Positions 1 to 13,278 are shown, counted from the stretch's first letter. The stretch: 64,000 nt of DNA from Ceratotherium simum simum (GCF_000283155.1 NW_004454229.1:7171196-7235195); one strand, 5' to 3'. Made by a program: numbers and translations. Notes: generated by a model not told the origin, from the sequence alone.

Positions 1-454
1 ATTGTTCTTTATCTGTGAAGGGGTGTATTCCGATTTCTTTTAACTTATTGATATTTTCTAAATTTCCTGCAATATCCAGATATTTCTTTTTATTATAGAA
101 GAAGCCGGGAGGCACATAGTTTTATTTTTGTGAATGTGCTCAGGGCTATGATGGATGGATCTGTCAAGTCCTGTGGAAGCCGGAAAGAGGGACCAAGCAA
201 TTTGGCTTTGGGGTGCACCCAAAGTCACCCAGAGAAAGTGACCTGTGACCCCAGTCTAAAGGGAAGTATCTGAGCTCACCAGGTGAAGCTGGTGAGAAAG
301 GGGGCCTTTGCTGGGGGCACAGTGGACAGCGAGTTCAGGAGCAGCATGGAGGGAGTGCAGACAATGAGCCGGGAGGGGACGGGGACCTGGTCACAAGGGC
401 GTGGAGATTCACCCATAGAGCCACTGTGAAATGTGCGCTCAGGCCAGCTCCTCA

Positions 455-640
455 CGGATAAGGCCTTATTAAGTAACTATTAAGCCCTCACAGCTCCCTT
501 GGGAAGAAGGTGCCATTGTCTCCATTTTATAGCTAAGGAAGCAGCAGCGTAAAGAGAAGCATATGGCCAGAGTCTTCCAGCCTGGAAGTGGCTGAGTCAG
601 GACAGAGGTCACAACCTGTCCAACACCAGGGCCTGAGTGT
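455..640 (-). repeat. MIR SINE, antisense
   Basis: The order is the reverse complement of MIR: a TTAATCC-like block, then CTCCATTTTATAGCTAAGGAAG, then a degraded copy of the 'TCACACAGC...' end. The copy is old and diverged. Confidence 0.5.
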
Positions 641-904
641 CCAGCCTGGGCCAGGGGACTCGGGTTTAAGCAGGGTCATGGGTGTGCCCAGGCCTGGATC
701 TCAACTTCCCTGACCTGTGACTTACCCCTGGGCCTAGGGGCAGGGAGAGGGGGGTGTGTCTTCATCAGTGAGGTGCCCACGACCCACATGGATGACTCTG
801 CAGAAACAAGTGGGGCTGACAGCTTCACCGCCTCCAGCTTCCCACTCATACCTCCTCTGAGCAAGCCCACAGTGGCATCCAGAGGTCCCCACCTCCAGAC
901 TGAG

Positions 905-1075
905 CAGAGCAAAGCTCTGCCTGGTCCCTGTCTCAGCGTGGCGACCCCTGAGCTTTGGAGTATTGCATGGGCTTTTGCCCCTCCCTGAGCCTCAGTTTCC
1001 TGTCTGTGAAATGGGATCACTTATGCAGACCACACACACAGTGAGGATGAAGAGATAACATGTAACAGGACGTCA
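905..1075 (+). repeat. MIR SINE
   Basis: Contains the MIR core CCTCAGTTTCCTGTCTGTGA followed by AAATGGGAT and a degraded tail. Confidence 0.5.
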
Positions 1076-2039
1076 CTAGTGAGAGGAGTTTGTGCTCAGA
1101 GAACACGAATGCTCTTGGGTGGAATACTTCCTCGGAGACAAGGAGTTCGGGAATCAGGGGCCTGGGCTCTGTCGCTGACCCGCCCTGGGGGTCTGAGACA
1201 GTGGCTGCCCCTCTCTGAGCTTCAGATCCCCGTGGGACAGGCTGCTCTGACAGGTGTCCCTGGTAGGGAGGAGAGTCGGTCACCACCCACTAGGCTTGAC
1301 GGGAACTCCTTGGCACGGCTGAGGGAAACCTGGCCCCAGTGCCTGACTTGTTGGAGCAGGAAAAGACAGAAACAAACCCAGGGCCTGGCTGGTCCGGAAC
1401 TGGTTCCCTTTGACCCGCATGAATGTGTCAAGGTTACCCAGGCTGTGATTCTGTCCAGCCTTTGCTCAAGCTGACCCTTCAGCCTGGATGCCACTGCCCC
1501 TTCTCACCTAAGGCAACTCAGGCGTCCTCCCGTGGAGGGATTCACACCCACACAGGGGACGCTTCCTCCAGGGGCCCAATTCCCCCGTCCACAAAAACTG
1601 CTTTGAGCCCCCATGTGTCAAGTAAGGAGCACTTCCTCTGCCGTGCTTGACTCGTGCAATCCTGCAGACCTGTGGGCTGGGACCATCAGCCCTCCTTCCA
1701 CGCAGCGGGAAGAAGGTTCGAGAAGTGAGGTCACTCCTTAGGTGGGAGGCGCTGCTCTCCAGCCCCGCTCTCGAGGCCTCTCCCCGGCTGGGGCAGCGAC
1801 CTCCGGGTCTGGCCTAGGCGAAGCGCTTAAAAGCCGGCCATTATGTCTGAGAATGCTTCCTCCTCAGGATGTCAGGTCCTGGAGGGCCGGGAGGGCTTGC
1901 TCTCAGACTGAGAAGAGAAAAAGCGTCACGTCCACGGAGCATGAGGTCAAGACACCAGGGCAAAGGACGCTCCCTGTCTGGGCCTCAGATTCCCCTCCTG
2001 TGAAACGGGTGCGAGGGGCCCTGGCCTCAGGACTCCCTC

Positions 2040-2850
2040 TCTGACCGAGCGTTGGTGGCTCTCGGAGGAGCTGGTCTCGGTTCCCAAGCCCGGCCCCAAG
2101 GCCAGCGGGTTCCCGACGGTGCCAGGGCGGTGTCCGGCACAGCGGCTCGCCNNNNNNNNNNNNNNNNNNNNNNNNNNNNNNNNNNNNNNNNNNNNNNNNN
2201 NNNNNNNNNNNNNNNNNNNNNNNNNNNNNNNNNNNNNNNNNNNNNNNNNNNNNNNNNNNNNNNNNNNNNNNNNNNNNNNNNNNNNNNNNNNNNNNNNNNN
2301 NNNNNNNNNNNNNNNNNNNNNNNNNNNNNNNNNNNNNNNNNNNNNNNNNNNNNNNNNNNNNNNNNNNNNNNNNNNNNNNNNNNNNNNNNNNNNNNNNNNN
2401 NNNNNNNNNNNNNNNNNNNNNNNNNNNNNNNNNNNNNNNNNNNNNNNNNNNNNNNNNNNNNNNNNNNNNNNNNNNNNNNNNNNNNNNNNNNNNNNNNNNN
2501 NNNNNNNNNNNNNNNNNNNNNNNNNNNNNNNNNNNNNNNNNNNNNNNNNNNNNNNNNNNNNNNNNNNNNNNNNNNNNNNNNNNNNNNNNNNNNNNNNNNN
2601 NNNNNNNNNNNNNNNNNNNNNNNNNNNNNNNNNNNNCGTACCCGCGCCCGGCTCCCCGCGCCGGGACCGCGCCTGACCGCCTCCGCGCGACGGCCGCGCC
2701 CGAGGTGGGTACAAGCTCCTCCGTCCCTCCTTCGGGAGCGCCTCGGCTCCTCCTAACGCCGACCCCGCGCGGACCCCGTCCCTTCACCTCGACCGCGGTG
2801 GCTTCGGGGGCAGAGTCTGGATACCCCGATCTCCTCCTGCGTTCTAACTC
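2040..2850. promoter_or_regulatory. TMEM61: CpG island, probable TMEM61 promoter
   Basis: Sequence on both sides of the gap is GC-rich and dense in CpG (for example 2637-2710). It lies about 11.7 kb upstream of the TMEM61 polyadenylation signal, which is close to the length of the human gene as I recall it. It is therefore the best place for the TMEM61 start site and first exon. A GT that could serve as a donor (CGAG|GTGGGT) lies near 2704. No ATG lies in the visible part just downstream of the gap, so the short first coding segment expected from human TMEM61 is either in the gap or missing. The promoter role is inference. Confidence 0.5.
2152..2636. other. Assembly gap (485 N)
   Basis: Undetermined bases inside a very GC-rich island, a common site of sequencing failure. 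Open frames running across it have no meaning. Confidence 0.99.
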
Positions 2851-4019
2851 GCTGGGTGGCCTTGGGCCACGGCGCTCAGGGCCTCAGGGGACCCAGCAGT
2901 TACCTGGGGATGGTCTGGACCACTTCTTGTCCTGGCGGTTTAGTTCTTTACAGAAAATGGCACCTGAAGTTCCCCTGCTGGGAGCAGGGACAATAAGATG
3001 TTGTGCGCAGAGCACAGAGGAGGGAGCCGAGGCGTGGAGGAGCGGGGTCACTTGCCCTGTGTCGGAGCCGGGGTCCATCCTCTGTCCTGCTCTGTGTCAC
3101 CGTGCTTCCTGTGCAGCTGGCCGTCTTGCCATCTCATCTTCACCGCTTGCTCCTCCCTGGGAGGCAGGAATTTGAGCTCAGAGATGTTGGGCAGCCTGAG
3201 CAGGGTCACAGAGCTGAGGGATAGAATGACCGTGGTCAGAGGGAGCAATAAATCTGATGCAGGGAAAGGCCTCCTCTGGCTGGTGGGAGGTGGGGGCAGC
3301 CGCAGAAAGGCTTCTGGGAGGAGGTGGTGTTTGGGCTGGGGGGTGCTGTGAAATGAGGGCCCTGAATGGGCACAGAGGGCTCCGGAGGCGGAAGGAGCAA
3401 CAGGTGTAGAGGCCCCAGGTGGCGGAGTTTGGGGGTGTGTGGGGGTACGAGGGAGCTGGGCCTGCCTGGCAGGCGCCGACTGAGCGCCAGGACTGGGACT
3501 GGGACTTCTCTAGGACTGGAGAAGCGTCCTCCCTGCTCCGGGGCTGGGGTCCTGCCCTCTAGGGCAGGGAGCCCTTTCTTCTTCTTCCATCAGGGTGCAG
3601 GGTCCATGTGTGTGCGAGGTGAGTAAACTGCCTGAAGACCACCTCTCTGAAACAAGGCAGGGGGGTCTTAGGCCAGGACACCCTGCTGATAGTCCATCCA
3701 AGCCCTGATCTATAACGATAAAGAAAACCACCACATAACAGAGAGGCTGTCGTTCCTCAGTGGACTTGGACACGCGCCCCTCCTAGGGAGGGCAGGGTAG
3801 CATGTGTTCTGCCTGCCCACGGGGGAGCCACATGGAAGGAGGGAGACCCGCTCAGAAGGAGATGACCCCCACACGATTGCAGGGCCTTGTCTGAGGCCGG
3901 GGGGAGCTGAAGCAGGAAGGAGGGCAGTGCCTGTGCCAAAGACTTACAAATCCATCTCTTCACAGCATGATCTCAACTTCATATACTAAGAAATATAGAG
4001 AGATCTAGCTGTGCACACA

Positions 4020-4200
4020 TACAGGGATTTGAGTCAGACTAGTCCTGGGTTCAAATTCCGCCCTGACTTTGGACAAGCTGTCACCTTCGGAGCCCCAGTA
4101 TCCTTGGACGTAATGCTGTTGTGAGGATTCAGTGAGGGGACACCTGTAAAGCGCTTGGTGTGGTGCCCAGCCCGTGTAAATGCCTGGCACACATCTGCCG
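4020..4200 (+). repeat. MIR SINE
   Basis: Near full-length order: GGGTTCAAATTCCGCCCTGA, GACAAGCTGTCACC, GTGAGGATTCAGTGAG, TAAAGCGCTTGG and TGCCTGGCACA. In TMEM61 intron 1. Confidence 0.75.
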
Positions 4201-4389
4201 CCGCCATCATTGTGTATGCAGGCCAAGGGAGCAGTGGAAAGGAAACATCCACGGGGATTGTGCTCATCTCCGAGGGGCAGGATTACTGATGATTGGTGTT
4301 TTGCATTTTTATTCTCTTCTGTGGTTTTCTCGTTTTCCCGCCATGAGCAACTATTGCTTTTCTAGAAATTAAAAAGCCTCGTCAGTTAT

Positions 4390-4510
4390 CTTAATGCAGG
4401 AGTGAGTTCTTCTGGTGTTGAGAAGCCCTGCTGTATCTGGCTTTGGGCAGAGTCCTTACCCTTTCTGGGCTCTGTCTCCTCATTTGCAAAACAGGACTTT
4501 CTTTTCTTGC
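4390..4510 (+). repeat. MIR SINE fragment
   Basis: Contains CTCCTCATTTGCAAAACAGG preceded by a diverged 'TGGGCAGAGTCCTTACC' block. Confidence 0.5.
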
Positions 4511-5062
4511 CCTGACTGCCTGCCTCCGTGATGGGAGTCAGATGAGAAGCTGGGTGTGAAGGGCAACTGTCAAGTGCCATAGTAGGCAGGCTAGGGGTTA
4601 CTGGGATTGATTTGCTTGTGGGTTTTTTTTCCAAGCTGGTTTCTCCAGCTTTTCCTCTTGACAGCTTCTCCCAGCCATCTGACTTTGGGTAGGGAGGAGT
4701 CAGGTTCTTTTTTTCCCCCCATGAAAATGCCTTGAGCTGGAGACATGAGACCTTTGCCCCAAAGACAGATTCACAGAAGGGAACTGCAGGTAATTTACAA
4801 ATGGCATTTTTTTTCTATATGCTTCTGGTGGTCTGGGGGCTCAGAAAGATTGGGGTCCACTCCTAAAGCAACCAGCTGGTGCGCTGTGGAGTGGAGACCA
4901 CAGCCGGCCTCTGCTCTGTGACTAGGTGCTCCCTGTCTGGGTCCTCCGTGGCTGGGTGCTGAGCAGTGGGAGTCCTGCGCTCCCTCCCCTCGCCAGCCCC
5001 ACCCAGCTGTGAGGGACACTTTTCACGCCACATGCATTTGCCCAGTAACACTTTTCCCTATT

Positions 5063-5240
5063 TAAGAGCATTTCTTCAACAAATATTTGTTGAGCAGCTG
5101 TGTGCTAGGCCCTGGGAGATAGAGCAGAGAACAGGGCCCATGTGGACCCTGACCTCGGGGAGCTCGGAGGCTGCTGGGAGGACAAGCAGAGAAGTTAAAC
5201 ACAGACGGGTAGGTGCTGTGGTCCAGGAAGGCCAGGGGAC
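5063..5240 (-). repeat. L2 LINE 3' end, antisense
   Basis: Begins TTCTTCAACAAATATTTGTTG, then GAGCAGCTGTGTGCTAGGC, a block for 'gggacagggcccatgtggaccctgac', and a trailing 'gaggacaagcagagaag'. This is the reverse complement of the L2 3' end. Confidence 0.65.
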
Positions 5241-5424
5241 TTGGTGTGTAAAGTGTGACCCTCGAAGGCTTCTTGGGTGCGGCCCCAGCTGAGCCTCGAG
5301 GGGAGATAACGGGAGGTTACAGCAGAGGGAACAGGATGTACAGTTAGCCTAGAGGCTGGCTTTGGGGTTTCAGCCCCGTCCTGTCTGTAGATCTGGGGCC
5401 AGGCTCCCTCCCAGTTTGTTTTTT

Positions 5425-5715
5425 CCTGTGCACATTTTCTTTACCTAATTGAGATAACACTGTATGCATAATTTGGTATACTAAGTTGAAAAAAGTACAA
5501 TATCACAAGCATTTCCTCCCTGTTGTTAAACATTTGTACTGAGCTGGATCTTTTTAAATGAGTCATTAATGGTCCACCTAGAGGTTATGCCCAGGTCTGC
5601 TCACCATTTCCCTGTAGTGGGACATTTGGGCTCTTTCCAAATTAGGACCATTATAAATAAGGCCGTGGTGGACATCTTTTTGCACCAAGTCTTGCTTCCT
5701 GTCGTGAATTTCAGC
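5425..5715 (-). repeat. Old L1 LINE fragment, antisense
   Basis: A/T-rich block with the pattern 'gggacatttgggctctttcc...attataaataaggccgtggtggacatc', the degraded antisense form of the L1 ORF2 end and 3' region. Confidence 0.5.
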
Positions 5716-5984
5716 CTCAGACCCGTCAGTGTCCTCTTTCACACGTGTTCCTTTACGCGCCCCGGGTTTCTGTGTCTTTCTCTGTCAAATGGCGACGATA
5801 GCGTCAGCCTCGTGGGCCTGTGACCAGGCTGAAGCGAAGCTGTGCGTTCCCAGCCCCGAGCCTGGCAGGCCTGGCGGTCCCGGCAAGTGTTCACGCTCCC
5901 GGCCTGGGGTAGACACGTGGGAGTCTCATACCCGCCGGGCAGATGTGGCCTCTGAGGCCTGGAGAGAGGCCCGGAGTGACCGTA

Positions 5985-6750
<766 letters not shown>

Positions 6751-6889
6751 TGAGAGAGGCAGACACTGACAGACCAGAGTGGTTAGAGCTGTGAGGGAGG
6801 GGCACACATGGTCCTGTGGGTCATGAAGAAATCCAGGAAGGCTTCCTCAAGGAGGTGGCCACTGAGCTCAGCATGGTATGGGGCAGAGT

Positions 6890-7060
6890 AGCAAAGGGAT
6901 TAAGAGCCCAGGTGCAAGAGTCAGACCCACTGGGATCCCCTCCTGGTTCTATCACTAACTAGCTCTGGGACTTCAAGTAGATGGTGCAACCCCACTGAGC
7001 CTTGGCTTGCTCATCTGATATAAAACCAGAATAATAGGAACAACAACAATAACAGCAAAC
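6890..7060 (+). repeat. MIR SINE
   Basis: Starts with AGCAAAGGGATTAAGAGCCC, then 'ggttctatcactaactagctctgggactt' and CTTGCTCATCTGATATAAAA, in MIR order. Confidence 0.65.
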
Positions 7061-7061
7061 A

Positions 7062-7260
7062 CCAATATAGCACTTCCCGTGGGCCAGACACTGTTCTGAG
7101 TGCTTTTCATAGATTTACTTGTTTAATCCTTACAGCAGCCTCTGAAGTAGGTACTATTAACTTCATTTATAGATGAGGAAACTGAGGCACCAAGATGTTA
7201 AGTGACTTGCCGAAGGACACCCAGCTAGTGCATGTCAGAGCCAGGCCTAGAGCCCAGAGT
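7062..7260 (-). repeat. MIR SINE, antisense
   Basis: Contains TTAATCCTTACAGCAGCCTC, GTAGGTACTATTAAC and TAGATGAGGAAACTGAGGCA, then TTAAGTGACTTGCC. A good reverse-complement match to MIR, directly abutting the sense MIR before it. Confidence 0.8.
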
Positions 7261-7997
7261 CTCTGCCCTCACCCACTCCCTAGCTCAGGGGACCCGGGGA
7301 GAATTGAAAGAGAGGATGTGAGTGTGGAACTTGGCCCGGTGCCCAGCACACAGCAGGTGCGCAGTAAATGTCGGCTTTCCCTCAAGTGACTCGGGTGGCA
7401 AGAGGCGGTTTAGGCAGGCAGAGGAGCATGTGCAAAGGCCCAGGGGTGGGATAGGGGCGGAGACACAATCTTGCATGAAGACAGTATTTCTCAACCGTTT
7501 TTTCTTTCTCCCTCCCTCTAAGGAGCCTTTTTGGGTATTTTTTTCTTAATCCACCCCAAGAAATTAGATATGCAGATAAACTGCATATCTGTTTATGTTC
7601 TGTGTGCATATCTGTGCTTTGTATCATCAGTAGATACCAAAGACAGTTTTTGCCCTGTTGAGAACGTGTGCATTATGCGTGCACTCATTATGTACTCGTT
7701 CATGCAAGCAAGTGTCGGGCGTGCCTGCCTATCGGGGGCCTGCATACAGCTTCTCTGTCCTGTCCGCCTGCAAGGTAAGAGTTACTGCTGCCACCTACAG
7801 AGGAAGAAGGTGAGGGTTATACAGCTAGGAAGTGGCAGGGCCTGGGCTGGGGAGCTGGCGTCTTCTGCCCACACCACTTGCAAGGCACTGGGTTTGGATG
7901 CATTAGCGGCTCAACCAGACACCCATGAGCTGGCCGGGGACCTGGACACCCTTCCTCCCCTCGATGGAGGGAAAAATGTATTCTGAGTTAAGGAATG

Positions 7998-9444
7998 GAG
8001 CAGAATGCGTTTTTAAAAATTCAATTTGTTTAAACTAAAATCAACACAAACAGTTCACCTGTTTCTTCAACCCCAACCCCCACCTCTTGCAACCACCCAT
8101 TTGTTCTTTGTATCTATGGGCTTGGTTTTTTGTTTTTGTTTTTTTAGATTCCACATATGAGGGAGATATAGGATATTTGTGTTTCTCTAGCATATGGCCC
8201 TTGAGGTCCATCCATGCTATTGTAAATGGCAAGATTTCATTCTTTTTTATGGCTGAATAGTATTCCGTTGTGTATATATACCACATCTTCTTTATCCACT
8301 CATCCATCGATGGACACTTAGGTTGTTTTAATATCTTGGCTATTGTAAATAATGCTGCAATGAACATGGGGTGCAGATATCGTTTTGAATTAGCGTTTTC
8401 GTTTTCTTCACATAAGTACCCAGAAGTGGAATTTGCTGGATCATATAGTTCTATTTTTAATTTTTTGAGGAACCTCCATACTGCTTTCCATTGTGGCCTC
8501 ACCAATTTACATTCCCACCAACAGGGCACAAGGGTTCCCTTTTCTCCACATCCTCATCAACTCTTGTTATTTCTTGTCTTTTAGATATTAGCCATTCTAA
8601 CAGAGATGCGGTGATTGTGATTTTGGTTTGCATTTCCCGATGATTAGTGATGTTGAGCATCTTTTCATGTACTTGTTGGCTGTCTGTATGTCTCCTTTGG
8701 AAAAAGGTCTGTTCAGCTCATCTGCCCATTTTTTAATTGGATTGTTTGTTTTTCTGCTATTGAGTCATACAAGTTCTTGATATATTTTGGATATTAACTC
8801 CTTATCTGATATGTGATATGCAAATATTTTCTCCCACTCAGCAGGTTGTCTTTTCATTGTGTTGATGGTTTCCTTTGCTGTGCAGAAGCTTTTTAGTTTG
8901 ATGTAGTCCCACTTGTTTATTTTTGCTTTTGTTGCTTTTGCTTTTGGTATCAGATCCAAAAAATCATTGCCAAGACCTATGTCAAGGAGCTTACTGTCTA
9001 TGTTTTCTTCTAGGAATTCTATGGTTTCAGGTCTTACATCAAGTCTTTAATCCACTTTGAGTTGATTTTTGTGTATGGTGTAAGATAGGGGTCCATTTTC
9101 CTCCTTTTGCATGTGGCTGTCCAGTTGTCCCAGTGCCATTTATTAAAGAGACTATCACTTCCCCATTGTATATTCTTGGCTCCTTTGTCATAAATTAATT
9201 GACCATATATGTGTGGGTTTATTTCTGGGCTCTCTGTTCTGTTCCATCGATCCGTGTGTCTGTTTTGATTACTAGAGCTTTGTAGTATAGTCTGAAATCA
9301 GAGCGTGTGATGCCTCCAGCCTTGTTCTTTTTCAGGATTGCTTTGGCTATTTGGGGGTCTTTTGTGATTCCATATAAATTTTAGGATTGTTTGTTCTATT
9401 TCTGTGAAAAATACCATTGGAATTTTGATAGGGATTCAGAATGC
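7998..9444 (-). mobile_element. 5'-truncated L1 LINE, antisense, with target-site duplication
   Basis: The minus strand encodes pieces of the L1 ORF2 C-terminus: residues such as [15 protein letters not shown] and [16 protein letters not shown] (8041-8529) and [20 protein letters not shown] (8765-8959). The frame is broken between these pieces, so the element is dead. Flanking copies of ATTCTGAGTTAA(A/G)GAATG at 7980-7997 and 9445-9462 match at 17 of 18 positions and look like the target-site duplication. The 5' end of the element is at the right and only the last ~1.4 kb is present. It lies antisense in TMEM61 intron 2. Confidence 0.9.
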
Positions 9445-10199
9445 ATTCTGAGTTAAAGAATGTCACAGATTATTACTGCTTCTGGCCTGTGACTCCCAGA
9501 GGTCTGAGGCAATAGAGTAGTCAACAGAGGCCGCTTAGTCCAATAGTCAGGCCTCGGTTTCATCTGGCCGTTAGAGGGAGGGCAGGGCCTTGGGGACTCG
9601 CCAGCCAAGCCCTTCACTTCTCAGACGAGAAGCCTCGGTCTCAGAGAGACCCATGATCTACTTGGTCGCACAGCGAGTTAGTGGTCAGTTGGAAACGGGC
9701 CAGGCCTCAGGGCACCCTGGATGGAACCCGTCCTGCCCCGCCCAGCCTGGCCTGAGTGTAGTGGTGGGTGTTGTCGGTACACACGGCCATGTTGACCCAA
9801 CAGGGTCCAGGCCACAGCTGCATCTGTCAGGTGGGGCCGCTTGGCCTTCATTCCAGCTGGGCCAGGGAGGAAGCCCACCCAGGAGGCTGCAGGGAGCTCC
9901 TGGGCCATCAGGCTCAGAAACCCAAGGCTTAGATTGAGAATTGGGGGGGCTGGGTGTCAGGGAGGCTGCTTCTGCTGATGGCTCTGTTTTGTCCCCGGGA
10001 CAGACCCAGCCCAGCCCTGCTGCCTGTGAGCCCAGCATCTGGTCCCGAGGGAGGCCACTCTGCTGTTCCCTGCCCCCTGGGCCCCTCACTCTCTGGGGGT
10101 GCCTGGCTGTGGGTAAATTCATGTCAGAGACAAAGGCCTCCTAGGCTGATGGCTTGGGCAGGTCCCTTCCCCTCTTGGGGCCACAGTGTCCCCATCTAT

Positions 10200-10335
10200 T
10201 TATTCTTTCTTACATTTATTCAGTATTTATTGAGCATCTACTGTGTGCTGGGTCCTGTGCAGGACACTGACAATGCAACACTGGATAAAACAGACAAAAC
10301 CCCTGCCCTCTGGGGGCTCCCTTCTTGAGTGTGAG
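10200..10335 (-). repeat. L2 LINE 3' end, antisense
   Basis: ATTCAGTATTTATTGAGCAT, CTACTGTGTGCTGGGTCCTG, and 'acagacaaaacccctgccctctgggggctc' match the reverse complement of the L2 tail. Confidence 0.75.
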
Positions 10336-10394
10336 CCCCTAAATGAGGTGGCTGGACGGGAGGCCCCGCAGGGCGCCCACCCTCAGTGAGTACA

Positions 10395-10600
10395 GCGGAA
10401 AAAGCGTGGGCCTGTTCAGACACGAGGGGTTCAGTCTCTGCTCTTTCGTTTATAAGCTGTGTGTCGTGGAGCACGTTACTTAGACTCTCTGAGCTGTGTC
10501 TAATTCCTCACCTGTCAGCTGGGGCTGACAGTTCAGCCTGGAACTGCTGCGAGGCTCAGATGAGGTGACAGATGGAGAGATGGGCACACTGTGAAGTTCG
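10395..10600 (+). repeat. MIR SINE
   Basis: Order matches MIR: GGGTTCAGTC, TTTATAAGCTGTGTGTCGTG, AGCACGTTACTTAGACTCTC and TAATTCCTCACCTGTCAGCT. Confidence 0.6.
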
Positions 10601-11469
10601 TGCACACATTAGCTGTCGCTGCTACTGCTGTGCATTACAGCTTACAACACACTCTCGTGCCCACTAACTGCTCGTGAGGTAAGGGTGAGGACGAGGCCCA
10701 TTTCACAGATGGGAGCGCTGAGGTGTGGAGCCATCAGGTGGCTGGGGTGGGGAGCTGTGACAGGCGGGGTGCCTTGAGCTTTGCAATCGGACAGCTGGGG
10801 CTTTGCCACTTGGTTGATATGTGACCCTCACTCGTCTGCATGATGGCTGAGAGCCCCCCAGGTGGTCAGGAACATGAAATAAGGTTAGAGAGCTTTCCTG
10901 GTGGGTAGATAGCATTCACCCCCCTCCTCCCCTTTTCCCTACTGTGTGTGCCTGACTCAGCTGGAGGGTGGACGAGCCAGTGCCAGGCCCAGGTCTCCTC
11001 CCCCAACCAGCTCCAGAGTTTCCTGTGCCCAGGGACCATAGTGGCAGGCCTGCCCCCTACGACTGCAGGGTGCTGTATCCAGAATACACAGTGAGTGGAG
11101 CCTCCCCTAAAGAGGGCCATGGGGCCGCCCTGCGCGGGCCTCGTGTTCCCCAAGGCCCCAGCTTCCTGGACCAGGACCGTGGAGACCTGGGGCCGGGTGG
11201 GCCCAGCTGGTGACTAAGGTGACAGCAGGCAGCGTGAGGGCCACTCCACGTCTGCCCTCTAAGCAAACTTCCTGCTGCGGGCTGAGCTCACCTGTGCCCT
11301 GCTGCCAGCTGTCGCCTGCTGGGGTGGCCCCAGCCGTACCCAAAGCCTGTGTCATGTCTCTAGGGCTTGAGGAAGTGGGGTGTGGTGGGGGTGTGGCTGG
11401 GAGGCGACCAGGGCGGGAGATGTGGACTCTAGAAGCCTTATTACCCACAGTTTTCTGAGTGTTGTCAAA

Positions 11470-11605
11470 GTTTTTTCCATTTTCCCCTCCCCTGAATCTA
11501 TAAAGTGGGAATTGTTATCCCCATTTACACATGAGGAGAAAGAGGCTCAGAGAGGGTGCAGACATGGTCTAGGTCACACAGCAACAGAACTTGGCTTGCC
11601 TGCCT
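11470..11605 (-). repeat. MIR SINE, antisense
   Basis: ATCCCCATTTACACATGAGG, AGAAAGAGGCTCAGAGAGGG and GGTCACACAGCAACAGAACT are the reverse complement of the MIR core and 5' part. Confidence 0.7.
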
Positions 11606-12224
11606 CCAGGAGCAATATTCTTTGCCTGCCCTCCCCTGCAAAGGATGCTGGGAGCTCAGAGGAGGCTGAGGCCCCTTAGCGGCTTCCTCAGCTGCGGGGC
11701 TCCTGGGCTGCCTTCCAGAGGAGGAGGGCCTGTGAGAGGAGTTTGCGAGAGCACTGGACGGGGAGCCCCAGGTTTGGCTCCTGGTTGGCACCTCCACCAG
11801 ACTGGCGCACAGGCTCCCCCAGCTGCTCTGTGACCCTGCCTGTGACTGGGGCAGCCAGCCTGCCTCCCAGCAGGCCGCTCTGAGGCCTGCGGTGGGCTCG
11901 GGCTGAGAAGGCACGTCGCCCAGAGAAGGGTCCTGTCCTGGCGGGCGATGGTGTTCATGGAGGGGCAGCAGGTTCCTGGCACAGCCCCTCCGCCAGCCCC
12001 TGGGATGAAGTCCCCTCCGCTTCCTCCTCTGTCCTCCGGGGCCGCCTCCCCCGTCTGGACAGGCGGGCGCACTGGACGGATTGGACTGCTTCCCGCCAGC
12101 TCCAGACAGGTGACCCTGGGCGGCTGACCGCCTCTCTGAGCCTGCGTGGGGCTTGCCGTGCCGAGACCGTGATGAGTCTCGTTTCCCACGCCCCTTCCTT
12201 ACGGAGCCCTTCGAGATTTTGTTA

Positions 12225-12440
12225 CGGGCCCCCATTTATGGAGCGTGTGCTGAGTGCCCCCCCCATTATCTCATTTAGTCTTCACAGTCCAGTGAGGCGG
12301 TGCCGTTACTGTCCCCATTTTACAGATGGGGAAACTGAGGCCCAGAGCAGTGGGGTTATCGACCATGGTCTCCCACCAGGAATGTGGCAGAGCAGGGAGT
12401 TGAACCAGCCAGTGCCCAGGCTCATAACCAGCCCTCGAGC
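12225..12440 (-). repeat. MIR SINE, antisense
   Basis: TTATCTCATTTAGTCTTCAC, GTCCCCATTTTACAGATGGG, GAAACTGAGGCCCAGAG and a 'gagttgaaccagcc' end match antisense MIR. Confidence 0.75.
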
Positions 12441-12984
12441 CACTTGGTGTGGGAAGTGACCTTCGAGATCACCTAGTCGGCCCCTGTATTTGGCAGTATC
12501 ATCCCCGCAGAAACAGCCCCGACCTAGGATCAGTGACACTCCCACTCCCCAGGGTCCCTGGAGGGGAAAGGGCAATGACTTCCCAGAGGTGACCTCCCAG
12601 GGCCCTGAGAAGACGGAGTGCCAGTCTCATTCCCATCAGCCTTGGTGTGGCTGGAATGTGGGTGACCTGGTCAGGGGGGCCCCAGAGGACCTGGTCCTGC
12701 CTCCGATCCCTGCAGGGTGGTGCATCTGAGGGAGGCGGGGGCAAGTCACGGGAAAGCTAAGCTGTCCAGAGATAGAAGTGGTTGACCTGGTAGGTAGTGA
12801 GCTCTCCATCTCTGGAGGTATAGCAGAGGTGCTTGCTTGGCCAACTCACCATATCAGGGCCTCAAGTGTCCAGATGGGCAGGAGCGCTGAGGTCTCCCAT
12901 CCTGCCCTGAGCATCCACAACTCCAGATCTTGTAAGGGATATTACAGGAAGCGGGAGTCTTTCTGCCCATGGACCATCACTCAG

Positions 12985-13250
12985 CCTTTCAACAAACATT
13001 CCCCAAGCACCTGCCCTCCGCGCCCAGACACTCAGAGTCAGTCTCTGCCCTAGGGACAGCCAGACGGGGTCAGGGTGGTCACAGAGGAGAGCACTGTGGG
13101 GCCCAGAGCGGGGAGTGGGAGCTTTGCCAGGGGAGGGACCAGTCAGAAGGGCTTCCCAGAGGAGTCTCCAAGGACAGGTGGGGACTGACCAGCAGGGAGG
13201 GGTGAGGGAGGTGGGAGGGACTTGCCCTGCAGAGAGAGCTGAGGAGCATG
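12985..13250 (-). repeat. L2 LINE fragment, antisense
   Basis: Begins TTTCAACAAACATTCCCCAA then GCACCTGCC..., followed by a 'cagtcagaagggcttcccagagga' block of the antisense L2 body. Old copy. Confidence 0.5.
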
Positions 13251-13278
13251 GGGAGGTGTGGTCAGCACTGGGCCCTGA

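Larger units (their letters stand above)
1..2050. other. Upstream flank, no gene seen
   Basis: No exon of a recognisable gene is visible. The first 130 bases are A/T-rich with no family I can name. Two MIR-like stretches are listed separately. Short open frames here show no protein similarity I recognise. In human the next gene upstream of TMEM61 is DHCR24, but none of it is seen here. Confidence 0.6.

Noticed and set aside
1903..2787. Long open frames across the N run
   Set aside because: More than half of each frame is undetermined sequence, so the frames are meaningless.
8041..8959. Protein-like minus-strand frames resembling reverse transcriptase C-terminus
   Set aside because: They are fragments of a dead, 5'-truncated L1, not a host gene.
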